Origin: Chrysogorgia sp. JL179-B06
Taxonomy: Eukaryota > Cnidaria > Anthozoa > Scleralcyonacea > Chrysogorgiidae
Reading direction: 5' to 3'
Assembly: GCA_035772405.1 (NCBI GenBank)
Contig: JAYKKM010000428.1
Span: forward strand, 3,019,001-3,083,000
Length of the DNA stretch: 64,000 nucleotides
A program made the translations under genes and the position numbers. The notes beneath the pieces are model-generated. The model searched no databases. It saw nothing but the letters and a program-made list of their open reading frames with translations, and had not been told where the DNA came from. Shown here one piece after another: positions 27,228-36,580 of the stretch (positions within the stretch are counted from its first letter, which is position 1; each line of letters begins with the position of its first letter).

Positions 27228-28466
27228 ATGAACGTCACGTCAGCAGAGTTGAGTCCTGGTTTTAGACGAGCAACCATGGGTGTCATAAAAGGGGTGAGAA
27301 CGCAGCATGTGATCACGTTGAACCCTAATAAAGTCAGTCCTGGTGAGGAACTTTACATTGATGTACCGAAGCTCAAGGTTAGTAGCTGTTTGGTGCCTGG
27401 ATCGTTGGGTTTAGTGTTCGACTTTAAGAACGCGAACGACAAAAGTTGGTTCTTGAACAATGTGAGCAAGTTGTTGGTTGAGAAACTTGTTGTGAGACTA
27501 GCTGGAGAAACTGTGTATGACAACAGTGGGGAAAATTACACTGGCGTTTATCGTGACCTTTGGGAAAGCATCAGTACGCGAAATCAAATGATTGATTATG
27601 GTATTGGTGGTGAGAACTTGAGAAAGCTAATTTCTAAGGATGATAGTGGCGCGACAAGTGGAGACGTTGTTAAGGTTAGTGATGCGTTAATGTTTGGTGT
27701 GATTGGGACGAAGCAGCGGATTAAGCTTGGTAAAATCATGAATGACCACGGGTTGTACGCTCCTTTTAGCATGAATAATAACTTGCAGTATGTGATCACA
27801 CTTCCGAAGGCTACAGACATCATGGTGGCGCAATCCAATGAAAGTGTAGGTGGGTACACTCTGGAGAACCTCGAGCTTGAGTACGAGACGATCGACAATC
27901 AGGAGCTCGCTGATGAAATAACGTCGAGCTATGCAAGTGGTCGTAGTTTGTCATACGAACACGTTACGCTGATGAAAACCACTGAATGGGACAAAGGTAC
28001 GACCATTGTGAACGAGAATGTTAATCTACCAAGAAAAAGTATGAAGGCAATTGTGTTGCTATTCACAAATAAGGTGCGAACAGATAGTGAGGAGTTTCTC
28101 TACCCAAATATTGAGAGTGTTAGAGTCACAATTGAAGGTGTGCCAAATAGTGTGTACTCACAAGGCATCCCAAAGTCGAAGTTCTACGCAGAGGCGAAAC
28201 GACTGTTTGGGTTAGGTGAGGAACACGCTCAGTTCATGACCATACAGAGATTCTATAAAAATAGTTTTGCGTTAGTCATCGACTTGAGGAGTGTTCAAGA
28301 TAATTACAACGTCGCCACTGGTAAAAAAATTGTGAACACACAATCTGGTGTGCTTCTTGAAATCACTAAGAAAGCGACGACTGCGAATGTTATGTGCAGG
28401 GTGTTTGTGATGAGTGATGGGTTGGTCAACTTTATGAACAATGGGCTGCAATCAATCCAGTATTAA
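27228..28466 (+). CDS. Major capsid protein (double-jelly-roll type)
   Basis: 412 aa. The product is beta-rich, with the layout of Polinton major capsid proteins: VITLNPNKVSPGEELYIDVP, SWFLNNVSKLLVEKLVVRLA, NMVYRD-like YTGVYRDLWESIS, an APFSMNNNLQYVITLP strand pair, YTLENLELEYETID between the two barrels, then SYEHVTLMKTTEW and LFTNKVRTDSEEFLYPNIES in the second half. Its neighbours are the packaging ATPase 15 bp downstream and the integrase and minor-capsid genes upstream, as expected. It would form the hexon-like shell of a virion. The frame is intact. Confidence 0.82.
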   Translation: MNVTSAELSPGFRRATMGVIKGVRTQHVITLNPNKVSPGEELYIDVPKLKVSSCLVPGSLGLVFDFKNANDKSWFLNNVSKLLVEKLVVRLAGETVYDNSGENYTGVYRDLWESISTRNQMIDYGIGGENLRKLISKDDSGATSGDVVKVSDALMFGVIGTKQRIKLGKIMNDHGLYAPFSMNNNLQYVITLPKATDIMVAQSNESVGGYTLENLELEYETIDNQELADEITSSYASGRSLSYEHVTLMKTTEWDKGTTIVNENVNLPRKSMKAIVLLFTNKVRTDSEEFLYPNIESVRVTIEGVPNSVYSQGIPKSKFYAEAKRLFGLGEEHAQFMTIQRFYKNSFALVIDLRSVQDNYNVATGKKIVNTQSGVLLEITKKATTANVMCRVFVMSDGLVNFMNNGLQSIQY

Positions 28467-28481
28467 ATCAAACGCAATTTA

Positions 28482-29081
28482 ATGGAAACCCCGTTTAATG
28501 CGCTAATTGTTGGGATGACAGCTTGTGGTAAGACACATTACTTGCTCAACACATTGGAGTCTGAGTATTGCGGCAAATTTGACTACATTGTGTTGATTTG
28601 CCCTACTTTCGAGTGGAACAAAGCGTATCAAGATTGGAAATATGTGCGCGACCCTGACGTGCTAGCGATAGACTGCACACAAGACAACGTTGACGCTGTT
28701 CTCAAGTGTGTAACAAACACTTTTAAAGGCACTAACACTCTGATTGTGTTGGACGACTGCGCAAGTGGACAGGACGTTAAGAATAGGACTAGTCAATTGG
28801 TCAACTTGGCTTTTAGCGCGCGACATTTTATGTTGAGCGTCATTGTCATCACACAACAACTGACGTCGATCGCAAAACCGTATAGAGAAAACATTAGTAA
28901 GCTTGTTTGCTTCTACTGTCCGAGCAGAAGTGATATGAAGGTTGTTATTGACGATTATCTTGGAAACATTAGCAAAGAGGAAGCGTCGGCGATTGTGACC
29001 GCATTAAAAAATAATAAGTACGCTAGACTTGAAATCTCACTGCGTTACCCGTACAGTCACGAAGTTGTTATTCCGCAATAA
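28482..29081 (+). CDS. Genome-packaging ATPase (FtsK/HerA, A32-like)
   Basis: 199 aa. Walker A is GMTACGKT (11-18). Walker B is TLIVLDDC (86-93), and the following ITQQ (123-126) is the conserved polar sensor. Size and motif order match the A32-type packaging ATPases of Polintons and large DNA viruses, which pump the genome into preformed capsids. The frame is intact, with 15 bp after the capsid gene and 3 bp before the next gene, an operon-like arrangement. Confidence 0.93.
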   Translation: METPFNALIVGMTACGKTHYLLNTLESEYCGKFDYIVLICPTFEWNKAYQDWKYVRDPDVLAIDCTQDNVDAVLKCVTNTFKGTNTLIVLDDCASGQDVKNRTSQLVNLAFSARHFMLSVIVITQQLTSIAKPYRENISKLVCFYCPSRSDMKVVIDDYLGNISKEEASAIVTALKNNKYARLEISLRYPYSHEVVIPQ

Positions 29082-29084
29082 AAC

Positions 29085-29597
29085 ATGGGTATAAGTAATA
29101 GCGTGATGGTAAAACGCAAAAGTGAGGAAAATCCTACGATTGAGGAATTAGTTGAGGAGACTGACGACACCCCAACTGTGGAAGACAACATCGACGTTAG
29201 GAGATCCGAACTTATTAGACTGTCCGGTGACGGTGTGGTAAGTCAGTCCGAAGCGTACATTAAAAAAGCGTCCGCAAAAGTTATTGATAAGATATGGCGC
29301 CAACACGAGTTGAAGAGAATGGAGATCGCAAACGCTTTTCTCACCGACTTGCTAATCAGCAAATTCGCCAGCTTACTAGATGGGTTGAACGCTATCGAGA
29401 ACCCTGAGGAACTAAACGACGAGTTGCAAAAAGATCCGTTACTAAAGAAAGACGTCGAGAGCATTGTCGCGATTGTGACACCGTACGTGCCTTTCTTGGG
29501 CTTGTTGTCGGGAGGAATTATAACGTCGAAACACGTGTACGATCACCATTTTAGGAGTGAGGTGACAAACGTTGAAAACAGTGAGCAAACGGACTAA
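29085..29597 (+). CDS. Helical protein with N-myristoylation signal, end lies in the right TIR
   Basis: 170 aa. MGISNSVM fits the N-myristoylation rule (Gly2, Ser6). An acidic, low-complexity segment follows (IEELVEETDDTPTVEDNID), then a long helical region (KKASAKVIDKIWRQHELKRM, EELNDELQKDPLLKKDVESI) and a hydrophobic stretch VPFLGLLSGGIITS. The last 4 codons and the stop are inside the right TIR. It is last in the capsid/packaging block and is probably a virion protein. I do not recognise the family. Confidence 0.65.
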   Translation: MGISNSVMVKRKSEENPTIEELVEETDDTPTVEDNIDVRRSELIRLSGDGVVSQSEAYIKKASAKVIDKIWRQHELKRMEIANAFLTDLLISKFASLLDGLNAIENPEELNDELQKDPLLKKDVESIVAIVTPYVPFLGLLSGGIITSKHVYDHHFRSEVTNVENSEQTD

Positions 29598-30391
29598 TTC
29601 GCAAAACAACCGGCCACCTGTTAGTATGCAAATTAGTTAATGTTGCTAACCAATCAAAAGAGCGCCATTTCGCTCCCCATTTGGGTACTTGTTTGGATAA
29701 AATATTTGTTGTGGGCGCTTGTGTGGGTTGACCAATCAAAAGAGCGCCATTTGGATAAACATCACCACTAGAATCAAAATCTAGTGGTTTTTTTTCGCGC
29801 GTGAATTTGTGAGACAGCAGCAGAGTGTGTTGGTAGTTTGTTGAACAAAAATGTGAAAATGTTGAAATGACACTTTCTACTTTTTTTAAATATGTGAAAA
29901 TGTTGAAGCGATGCTTTCTATTTTTTAAATATGTGAAAATGTTGAAACGACACTTTCTACTTTTTAAAGACGTGAAAATGCTGAAATGACACTTTCTACT
30001 TTTATAAATATGTGAAAATGTTGAAGCGGCACACTATGCCCTTTTTAAAAACGTGAAAATGCTGAAATGACACTTTCTACTTTTTAAAGACGCGAAAATG
30101 ATGAAACGACACATTCTATTTTTAAATATGGCTAAATTAGCACAAAATTTAGTGGAAATTGTGATTTTGGTATTTGGTATCAATTTAGTAGAAAACGTGG
30201 GAGGGGTGTCTAGATTGACTAATGATTGCCATAGTAGTATAGAGAGTGGGGCTGCGGGTTCACCAACGTTGACTGTAAAATGTAAATACCAAAACATTGC
30301 CGAGTTGTGGCTTGGCACAAATTTGGCGATGTTTTGGTGTTTATATTACGGTTGGCGTCACTGGGCCCGCACCCCCACTCTCTATACTACT
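29586..30391 (-). repeat. Polinton right terminal inverted repeat (806 bp)
   Basis: Mirror of 11,364-12,169, with the same length and no difference seen by eye. It holds the mirrored hairpin (29,764-29,788) and 39-bp array (29,851-30,126), and ends ...CTCTCTATACTACT. Confidence 0.95.
30233..30391. repeat. Imperfect palindrome at the right tip of the Polinton
   Basis: Mirror of 11,364-11,522. AGTAGTATAGAGAGTGGGG starts at 30,233 and its complement ends the element at 30,391. Confidence 0.85.
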
Positions 30392-30397
30392 CTCTTT
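30392..30397. repeat. Polinton target-site duplication, right copy (CTCTTT)
   Basis: Exact copy of 11,358-11,363, directly adjacent to the right TIR. Confidence 0.93.
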
Positions 30398-30420
30398 GCC
30401 AGTCACAGCAACTGAGCGAT

Positions 30421-30428
30421 CTTTTATA
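30421..30428 (-). promoter_or_regulatory. Candidate TATA box of the secreted-peptide gene, displaced by the Polinton
   Basis: TATAAAAG on the minus strand. In the uninterrupted locus, a start site about 30 bp downstream would fall near 30,398, a few bases before the Polinton target site, and the peptide ATG would lie about 140 bp downstream of the box. The element now adds 19 kb in between. It is inferred from motif and spacing only. Confidence 0.45.
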
Positions 30429-30599
30429 GTTTTCCATCGTCATTCACAAGATGTTCAATTGCATTGCAATGGACGCTTCTTTGAGACAACAAAGCACGCT
30501 TCATTTTTGTTAAAACTAAGGGTATTTTACTATATAGATATATATGCACTTTTGTAAAGTTTAAGAAAAAAACCCAGCATGAAACTCTAGTCTATCGAT

Positions 30600-30980
30600 C
30601 TTGGGTTTATACTTCTTGGGTTTAAACTGCACGTGGGAGTCGAGTGGGGGTACGCCACATTGGCTGCACCCATAATTGTTACTCTTATTTACAAAATGAA
30701 TGCCAACTTATTTATTGATGAGTTAAATACGTTAGCCTTTGTGTTATTGTTTGAGCTCTCACAGGTTTCATATGTCTATAACCACGAATAGTCGTTCTTT
30801 TCGGCTTTTTTAATTTAAACGCTTTAGGTACGAAGCTTTCGGTGATGTTGTTACGCTCGAAATAATTGAAATATTTTGGCTCAGTTTGGCAAGGTTTATA
30901 CCTAAGAATCTAGGAAAGTTGATCGCGTGAGTATGGCAAGCTAGTTAAAATTAATGAGTTAAAAAAACCTGGTTTACTCG
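30600..30980 (+). repeat. Dispersed repeat, copy 1 of 3
   Basis: It shares TTATTTATTGATGAGTTAA, the preceding CACAATTG-like block and a terminal GTTAAAAAAACCT with 32,540-32,930. A shorter copy lies at 31,220-31,370. The family is unknown. Confidence 0.6.
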
Positions 30981-31219
30981 GGAAAATATGCATCACAAAT
31001 TTTAACAAAACAAAGTATTTTTTTGGGACACCAGTTTGTTCGCAACAAAACGAAAAACTTAAATTTAAATTTAGAAAAATATAAACAACGTTTACCTCGA
31101 ACAATCACTAGTCAGGCTGAGGCACTAGGTTTACTAAACGATAATCATTTCAAATGACAAATATACAATGCAAATGCGGCCGTTGTTGAAAGCCTTTCTT
31201 ATTTAAAATACTAGCAGAA

Positions 31220-31370
31220 TCTAAATTGCATGTGGTTATCGAGTGGGGTAACGCGTAGCCAAACAAATTAGGCCATATTGGCCGCAACCACAATTGATGT
31301 TCTTTTTGCGCAAAATGAATACAGAATTATTTATTGATGAGTTAATTGAGTTAGCCATTGTGGGATGGGT
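31220..31370 (+). repeat. Dispersed repeat, short copy 2 of 3
   Basis: CGAGTGGGGTAACGCGTA and ATTATTTATTGATGAGTTAA match copies 1 and 3. Confidence 0.6.
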
Positions 31371-31429
31371 AAAAGGAATGACTAGAAAGGGGCTTTTTGT
31401 TTTTGTTTGCTCTTTATTTTTCGTTAGGT

Positions 31430-31780
31430 TATGCAAGGCCAGGGACCCCGCGCTTTCTGGGGCCCGCGCCTACTAGTTGCTCAATCTTAATTTCTCGCGT
31501 TCTTTCTATTTTTCGTTCTTTCGTGCTCACCACAATGAGCGCGGAGCTCCGGTAAGCCGTAAGCGCGGCCTTTTTAAACACGGGACTTTTTAAGGCAGCG
31601 AGGAAAAAGGAAGTCAATTTAATCATATATATATATTTTAATCTTAGCAAGGTCCAATTTTCCCTTGCACTCATGGTGAAACCACTGAGCTGGAGGTCTC
31701 AACGGTGGCAAGGGGACCCGCATTGAAAATCTACCGGGCTGGGGCCCGCGCAACCTTAATCTGGCCCTGAGGTCATATCC
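31430..31780. other. GC-richer intergenic repeat debris
   Basis: GGGGCCCGCGC occurs at 31,460 and 31,740, with CCAGGGACCCC at 31,440. This is probably an old element with decayed ends. No gene recognised. Confidence 0.35.
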
Positions 31781-31784
31781 TCGG

Positions 31785-31975
31785 AAAAATTATTCTGAGT
31801 CCCGTACAACAATCGAACCTGTAACCTTCTGATCGCCGGTGAGACGCTCTAACCATTGAGCTTAACGAGACTCAGATGGAGAGCGAAGGTTACAATGATG
31901 TACTGGTTCAATTGATATACAGTATGTACTGCCTATGCGGCAGTCACTATATAGCGGCAATGCTTGGATGCGTTA
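31785..31975 (-). mobile_element. tRNA-derived SINE
   Basis: On the minus strand, 31,785-31,875 reads as a tRNA-like head with an A box (TAAGCTCAATGGTTAGAGCG) and a B box (GGTTCGATT), framed by GAGTC/GACTC. The body, with the word CTGCCGCATAGGCAGT, extends to about 31,975. The same arrangement recurs on plus at 50,155-50,310. Missing acceptor-stem pairing and the attached body argue against a functional tRNA gene. Confidence 0.7.
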
Positions 31976-32054
31976 ATATACACAATGTTGTAGTGAATGT
32001 GGGAGAGCTCGGAGTAGACAGACGATACGTGGACGATCGTCAAGCTCATATCCT

Positions 32055-32180
32055 CAGAAAATGATTCTGAGTCCCGTACAAGAATCGAACCTGTAATAGT
32101 AATAGTAATAGTAATAGTAATACTTATATAGCGCACATATCCAATAGCTGTTCAAGGCGCTTCACAATGATAATACTAAA
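32055..32180. mobile_element. Truncated SINE head followed by (TAATAG)n and another SINE-like piece
   Basis: 32,060-32,093 holds only the B-box part of the SINE seen at 31,785 (CCCGTACAAGAATCGAACCT). It then meets (TAATAG)n and TATATAGCGCACATATCCAA, TTCAAGGCGCTTCAC, a second short repeat type. Confidence 0.5.
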
Positions 32181-32539
32181 TAAAAGTCATTAACAACTGT
32201 CTATGTACAAATAACAAAATCTAACAAAATACAAATGACTCAATGATCTTATGATCATGATGTACTGGTTCATTTGATATATGTACTGCCTATATGCGGC
32301 AGTCACTATATATCGGTAATGCTTGGATGCGTTAATACACTGTATATATAGCGCTGGCAAAAGGCCAGCGCCATATACATTTGGTGAGGATGGGGATCAT
32401 TTTATTAATTTCTCGGATTGTTTAGGAGTCTGTAAGATCTATGTGGGGGAGTACGATAATATCATTTCGCGAAAATATATTATCGTCGCAACAGGAGCCA
32501 ATCGTATACGACAAATCCAATCCTGTGGATGGGCTTACG

Positions 32540-32930
32540 TGGGTTTCGAGTGGGTAACGCGTAACGAAACAAATTACGCCATATCCGCAACCACAATTGA
32601 TCCTCTTCTTTGCAAAATGAATGCAGAATTATTTATTGATGAGTTAAATTAGTTAGCGTTACGTTGTTGTTTGAACTCGCTTCTGTAACTACACGAAAAG
32701 TCGTTCTTTTCTATTTTGTTTCGCTCACAAACCTTGTGTTAATGTTATTACACTCGAAATTTATTTACTTTTACCGAGAATAATTACTGAAATATTTTGG
32801 CTTCATTTTTTGGCAATATTTTGACCAAAGTATGATGATAATTAAAAGACTGGATACTGGAAACTTGATGGCGTTAGCATAACAATTACCAAGTTAAAAT
32901 TGATGCGTTAAAAAAACCTCATGCGATACT
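32540..32930 (+). repeat. Dispersed repeat, copy 3 of 3
   Basis: Matches 30,600-30,980 over its length, including ATTTATTGATGAGTTAAA and the terminal GCGTTAAAAAAACCTC. Confidence 0.6.
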
Positions 32931-33069
32931 AAACCCTCTATAGAGCTTGAAATTGCAGTGAACTTAAGCCACTTTATGAAAAATATCTGTCTACTATAAG
33001 GCTCATTTTAGACGAAATTTAATTTCCGGGTTTATTTTTAGTAATAATAATACTGACAACTTTATTTAA

Positions 33070-33479
33070 CTCTTTCCTGTCCGGCTGAAAAACATCCAAA
33101 ATTGAACTACCTCTCAGTTCTATTGATATCTCGGGAAATATTCATAACTGTTGCGAAATCTATACCTTTTCTGGAAGTCCAATAACCGGCTGTTACCAAT
33201 GCTTTTGAATTTTCCGAACAAGACACATGATAAACAATTAGCATTAATTATCATAAATCAGGTTGAAAAACTTCCATTTTTCTGGAAAATGCCACATTGC
33301 ACGCGCGCATAGCATCAGGAAAATTCAAAATGCCACCAATCGCAGAGTTGTTTATGAAATCAAATCAAACTTGGCGTGTGAGTGGATCTCGTATCCCTGG
33401 CGCTTGTCGAATTTCAATATTTAATCTTGCGTTATCGTGTGCCGTGTTTTTCGATTGACGACTTCGGGACAGGAAAGAG
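33070..33479. mobile_element. piggyBac-type MITE (410 bp, TTAA target)
   Basis: The element begins CTCTTTCCTGTCCGG and ends with GGGACAGGAAAGAG. It is flanked on both sides by TTAA (33,066-33,069; 33,480-33,483), the target used by piggyBac transposases. No transposase frame is inside. Confidence 0.75.
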
Positions 33480-33734
33480 TTAAAGTGGTTGACAAAAGAG
33501 TCATTGTTATTGTCAACAAAAGTTGTAGTTGTTGAGGCTATGGACGTCATAAGCTCTCCTCGACTCATGCTTCTCGCGCTCGGCCACTTTAATGGCGGCG
33601 CTCCAAAACACAAACTTCACACGTAAAGTATAACCTTTATTTCAACGAATTTTGAAGTGAAACTCTGCACAATTACTAATTACCATTATATATTTCATAT
33701 TATGTAAAAAAATTAGCAGAAATTTTTTCATCCG

Positions 33735-33935
33735 AGAACCACTTTCAAGTGTTTATGCAGTGAATAATTCAGTTCGAAATAAACTCTTTTACTTCAAAGA
33801 ACTTTATAAATGATAAAGATTGGCGTTTACAACTCTTCCATATCTCACTTTGTTCTTGAGATATTAAGATTTGTTTGATATGTAAATGTACTCAGTTTGG
33901 CGTCCGACACCTGCATAATGACTTATTGAAGCTTG
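33735..33935. repeat. Repeat with an inverted partner at 37,440-37,630
   Basis: GGCGTTTACAACTCTTC and AAATAAACTCTTTTACTTC here occur reverse-complemented as GAAGAGTTGTAAACGCC and GAGAGTTTATTTC at 37.55-37.6 kb. The two could be the ends of one 3.9-kb element or two independent copies. Confidence 0.5.
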
Positions 33936-34636
33936 TATATCTTTGAAATACTAGAACCTCTAAAACGCTATTTCCTGCATTTTGAGAACACTTTTCAGAA
34001 GAAAAAACTGAAAAAATGCTGTGCCTTTCACAAAAATAATTGCCTTTTACACCTCATTTTGCTTGAACGAAAGTCCAATATTTTGTTCAAGCTTGTAATG
34101 AAGCTCGAATTTTCTGCATATATACTTTCACATTCTCTGTTCCTTAGTCTCTACTACAAGAAAATATTTTTTTGCTGAAAATCCACCAACATTTATTTCT
34201 TTGATGTAGTTCGTTTTGTAAAACAAGATGAACATAGTACTATAGGTATTGTAAATATGTAACATATTTATATCCAGTAGTACTATCAAGCAGTTTATGA
34301 AATAAATACATAATACTGAAGAATTAATTAACTAACTATATAGTGTACTGTAGCTTACACCTGTATACATCTCAAAGATAAATGTTACTCACTCATCACT
34401 GTACTGTACTTTCCACTTGAAGTAACACATAAAACAGGGTTTGAACAAGATGGATACTTTACAAATTATTTTCTTTATTCAAGACACGTGTAGTAAAACT
34501 AACTTGTAAGGTACCCACCCGCCAAGATGCTACATAATGCTTCAAAATTCAAGAATGGACTGGAAACTCAAGTATTGTATTAAAACTATGGTTCAGCAAA
34601 ATAGGAATGAAAAACAGTTCAAAAATCATCTTTGTT
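33936..34636. other. AT-rich intergenic, nothing recognised
   Basis: Only short frames without family resemblance, and no clear repeat boundary. Confidence 0.5.
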
Positions 34637-34639
34637 TAG

Positions 34640-34990
34640 CACCAAAATGGTGGTTAAGAAGGTTAGATAGTTCAATATCATCTTGGTGGAACAGCAAAAT
34701 AGTAGATAGGAAGGTTAAAGAGTTCAAAAAGTTCAGCAAAAATGGTGGTTAAGATGAGAAGGTTAATTAGTTCAAAATCATCTTGGTGGAGCAGCAAAAT
34801 AGTAGTCGGGAAGGTTAAACAGTTCAACATCATCTTGGTGGAGCAGCAAAATAGTAGACAGGAATGTTAATTACAGTACAGTCTAGTTCAAAATCATATT
34901 GGTGGAGCAACAAAATACAGTGGTAGTCAGGAAGGTTAATTAATTCAATATCATCTTGGTTAAACAGTTCAACCTTACATATAATCTTGG
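34640..34990. repeat. Degenerate ~60-bp minisatellite
   Basis: About six units around TCATCTTGGTGGAGCAGCAA plus AATAGTAG and GGAAGGTTAA, with variable spacing and truncations. A short open frame across it reflects the repeat, not a gene. Confidence 0.75.
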
Positions 34991-35049
34991 TGGAAGGTTA
35001 AACAGGCCCAATTACAGTGACCCAGCATATATTTTGACAAAAGTCATTA

Positions 35050-35190
35050 TAATGAGTAAAACACAAGTTAAATCATAATATTTATATATTTAAAGTTCTA
35101 ATGTTTTGTTGTTATCACAACATCTTCAGAGAATAAAAAAAATATTATATAAATATTATAATATAATATATTATGATTGTTTTACTCATT
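35050..35190. mobile_element. Small inverted-repeat element
   Basis: TAATGAGTAAAACA at the left and TGTTTTACTCATTA at the right bound about 140 bp of AT-rich sequence. Confidence 0.55.
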
Positions 35191-35240
35191 AGGATGGCAT
35201 GGCTTTTGTCAAATACGATTCCCGCCTGGTCAATCGATAG

Positions 35241-35418
<178 letters not shown>

Positions 35419-35489
35419 AGCCATTATGGTGATAGCCGGTAGGGCACATTGTATACTTTCATGTATATATATATATATATATATATATA

Positions 35490-35535
35490 ACTACAGACGG
35501 TACCGTTTCGGCCTTTTGGGCCTCATCAGTGTAGT
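35490..35535 (-). ncRNA. Hammerhead self-cleaving ribozyme (complete core)
   Basis: Minus strand from 35,535: stem I strand ACTACA (35,535-35,530), core CTGATGA (35,529-35,523), stem II GGCC-CAAAA-GGCC (35,522-35,510), GAAA (35,509-35,506), then stem III ACGG-TA-CCGT (its first A being the last A of GAAA, 35,506-35,497). Cleavage site C at 35,496 follows in GTC, then TGTAGT (35,495-35,490), which pairs perfectly with ACTACA. Every conserved core base and the A-U pair next to the cleavage site are present. The 4-bp stem III with a 2-base loop is typical of retrozyme and Penelope-type hammerheads, which often work as dimers. Confidence 0.88.
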
Positions 35536-35750
35536 GCTGATGAGCAGGATGAAGATAACTGCTATTAACAGTCACCCTTGATGCCACACAAAATGTGGGA
35601 CATCAAAAACCATGCCAGAGCGCTCAAACTGCAAGCAGTGAGCGTGCGCACAATGCGTAAGCGACAATGGTTCATCCTGTAGAGCGCTCAATATGACCTA
35701 AAGGTCATATAGCGTATATCTAACTACAGACGGTACCGTTTCGGCCTCAT
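35490..35750 (-). mobile_element. Retrozyme-like element (233-nt unit between ribozyme copies)
   Basis: Two direct copies of the block CTACAGACGGTACCGTTTCG occur, at 35,491 and 35,724, exactly 233 bp apart. The first belongs to a complete hammerhead ribozyme on the minus strand (separate entry). The second keeps the 3' part (GAAAC, stem III, GTC) but has lost one side of stem II and stem I. Between them lie self-complementary blocks (GCAGGATGAA / TTCATCCTG; ATATGACC / GGTCATAT), so the unit RNA should be highly structured. No protein is encoded. Animal retrozymes have this form: tandem non-coding units of 150-400 nt with short-stem-III hammerheads. Confidence 0.7.
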
Positions 35751-36520
35751 ATAGGCAGCAGCATAGTAGCTTAAAATCATATTCAATTGAACGACTTGCT
35801 CACTAACATCAACATGCAGTCAACATAAATCAAATCTAATATTGATACAGAATAACCGGAGCTCAAATAATAATTTAAGTGCAGTTCTGTTGGGTAGTGA
35901 ATTAAGGGCAAATTTTAGACATGGGGATAACTCAGTGACAACACCGGTTGTTCAAAACAACAAAAGTCAGATCGGTGTAACTCTGCCTACTAGGCCAACT
36001 AAATCCAGCCACCTTTTTATTTTATTTTGTCAAGTGCCAGATGATTTGCTTACCAAATACAAACCGTACAGTACAGGGTGATAAAAATATAATGCACATT
36101 GACAATTTTTAATTTTAATTATAATATTGGTAGAGTAGGAAACATCAATAACACAAAATATTTTTATAATATTTTAGGTAATAATTTAACAACTATTAAA
36201 ATATTAACTAACTGATAGAATAATATTTATTAGGCATAGACAATAAAATATTATTAATTAAGGCTCTGATTTATTTGAATAGGCACTTGACAAGTCGAAG
36301 GGATGGATTAATCTGTTATAAACAAGCTTTTAATATACAAGAGTAAACCTCCATCCACAAATTAAATTGTCTATAAACACCAGTCTAAACAGATATTGGT
36401 TTATAGCCCCTGGCGATTTTGATGGAGGGAAAAGCAAATCCCAGGCTCCCGCCAAAATTCTGACACTCTATTACGAAGATTATGGCTCTCTGATTGGCTT
36501 GCACCCCTTCTACCGTCCGC
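35751..36520. other. AT-rich intergenic, nothing recognised
   Basis: No frames with family resemblance on either strand, and no repeat edges could be defined. Confidence 0.5.
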
Positions 36521-36580
36521 TGACCGTGGCTGAATTTAGCAGAATCTTACGCTGACCGTGGCGGAATTTAGCAGAACTCG
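36521..36580. repeat. Short tandem duplication
   Basis: A unit of about 32 bp, GCTGACCGTGGCTGAATTTA plus GCAGAA, occurs twice with one or two changes. CTGACCGTGGCT recurs alone near 36,868. Confidence 0.7.

Larger units (their letters stand above)
11364..30391. mobile_element. Complete Polinton/Maverick element (19,028 bp)
   Basis: The element is bounded by 806-bp inverted repeats starting 5'-AGTAGTATAGAGAG and flanked by a perfect CTCTTT duplication. It carries the diagnostic set: protein-primed-type family B DNA polymerase, retroviral-type integrase with chromodomain, packaging ATPase and a double-jelly-roll-type major capsid protein, plus a probable minor capsid protein and many accessory genes. 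It is packed in four strand blocks with spacers of a few bases. Families of this kind replicate by protein priming and may form virions. Here PolB is frameshifted and no adenovirus-type protease was found, so autonomy is doubtful. Confidence 0.96.

Noticed and set aside
30034..30318. Identical 94-codon frames in both TIRs of the Polinton
   Set aside because: They run across the terminal palindrome and tandem repeats. They are identical only because the TIRs are copies, and they have no domain or start context of their own.
31785..31875. tRNA-like cloverleaf sequences (also at 45.4 and 50.1-50.3 kb)
   Set aside because: A and B boxes are present, but acceptor pairing is poor and each is fused to a repeated body, so they are SINE heads, not tRNA genes.
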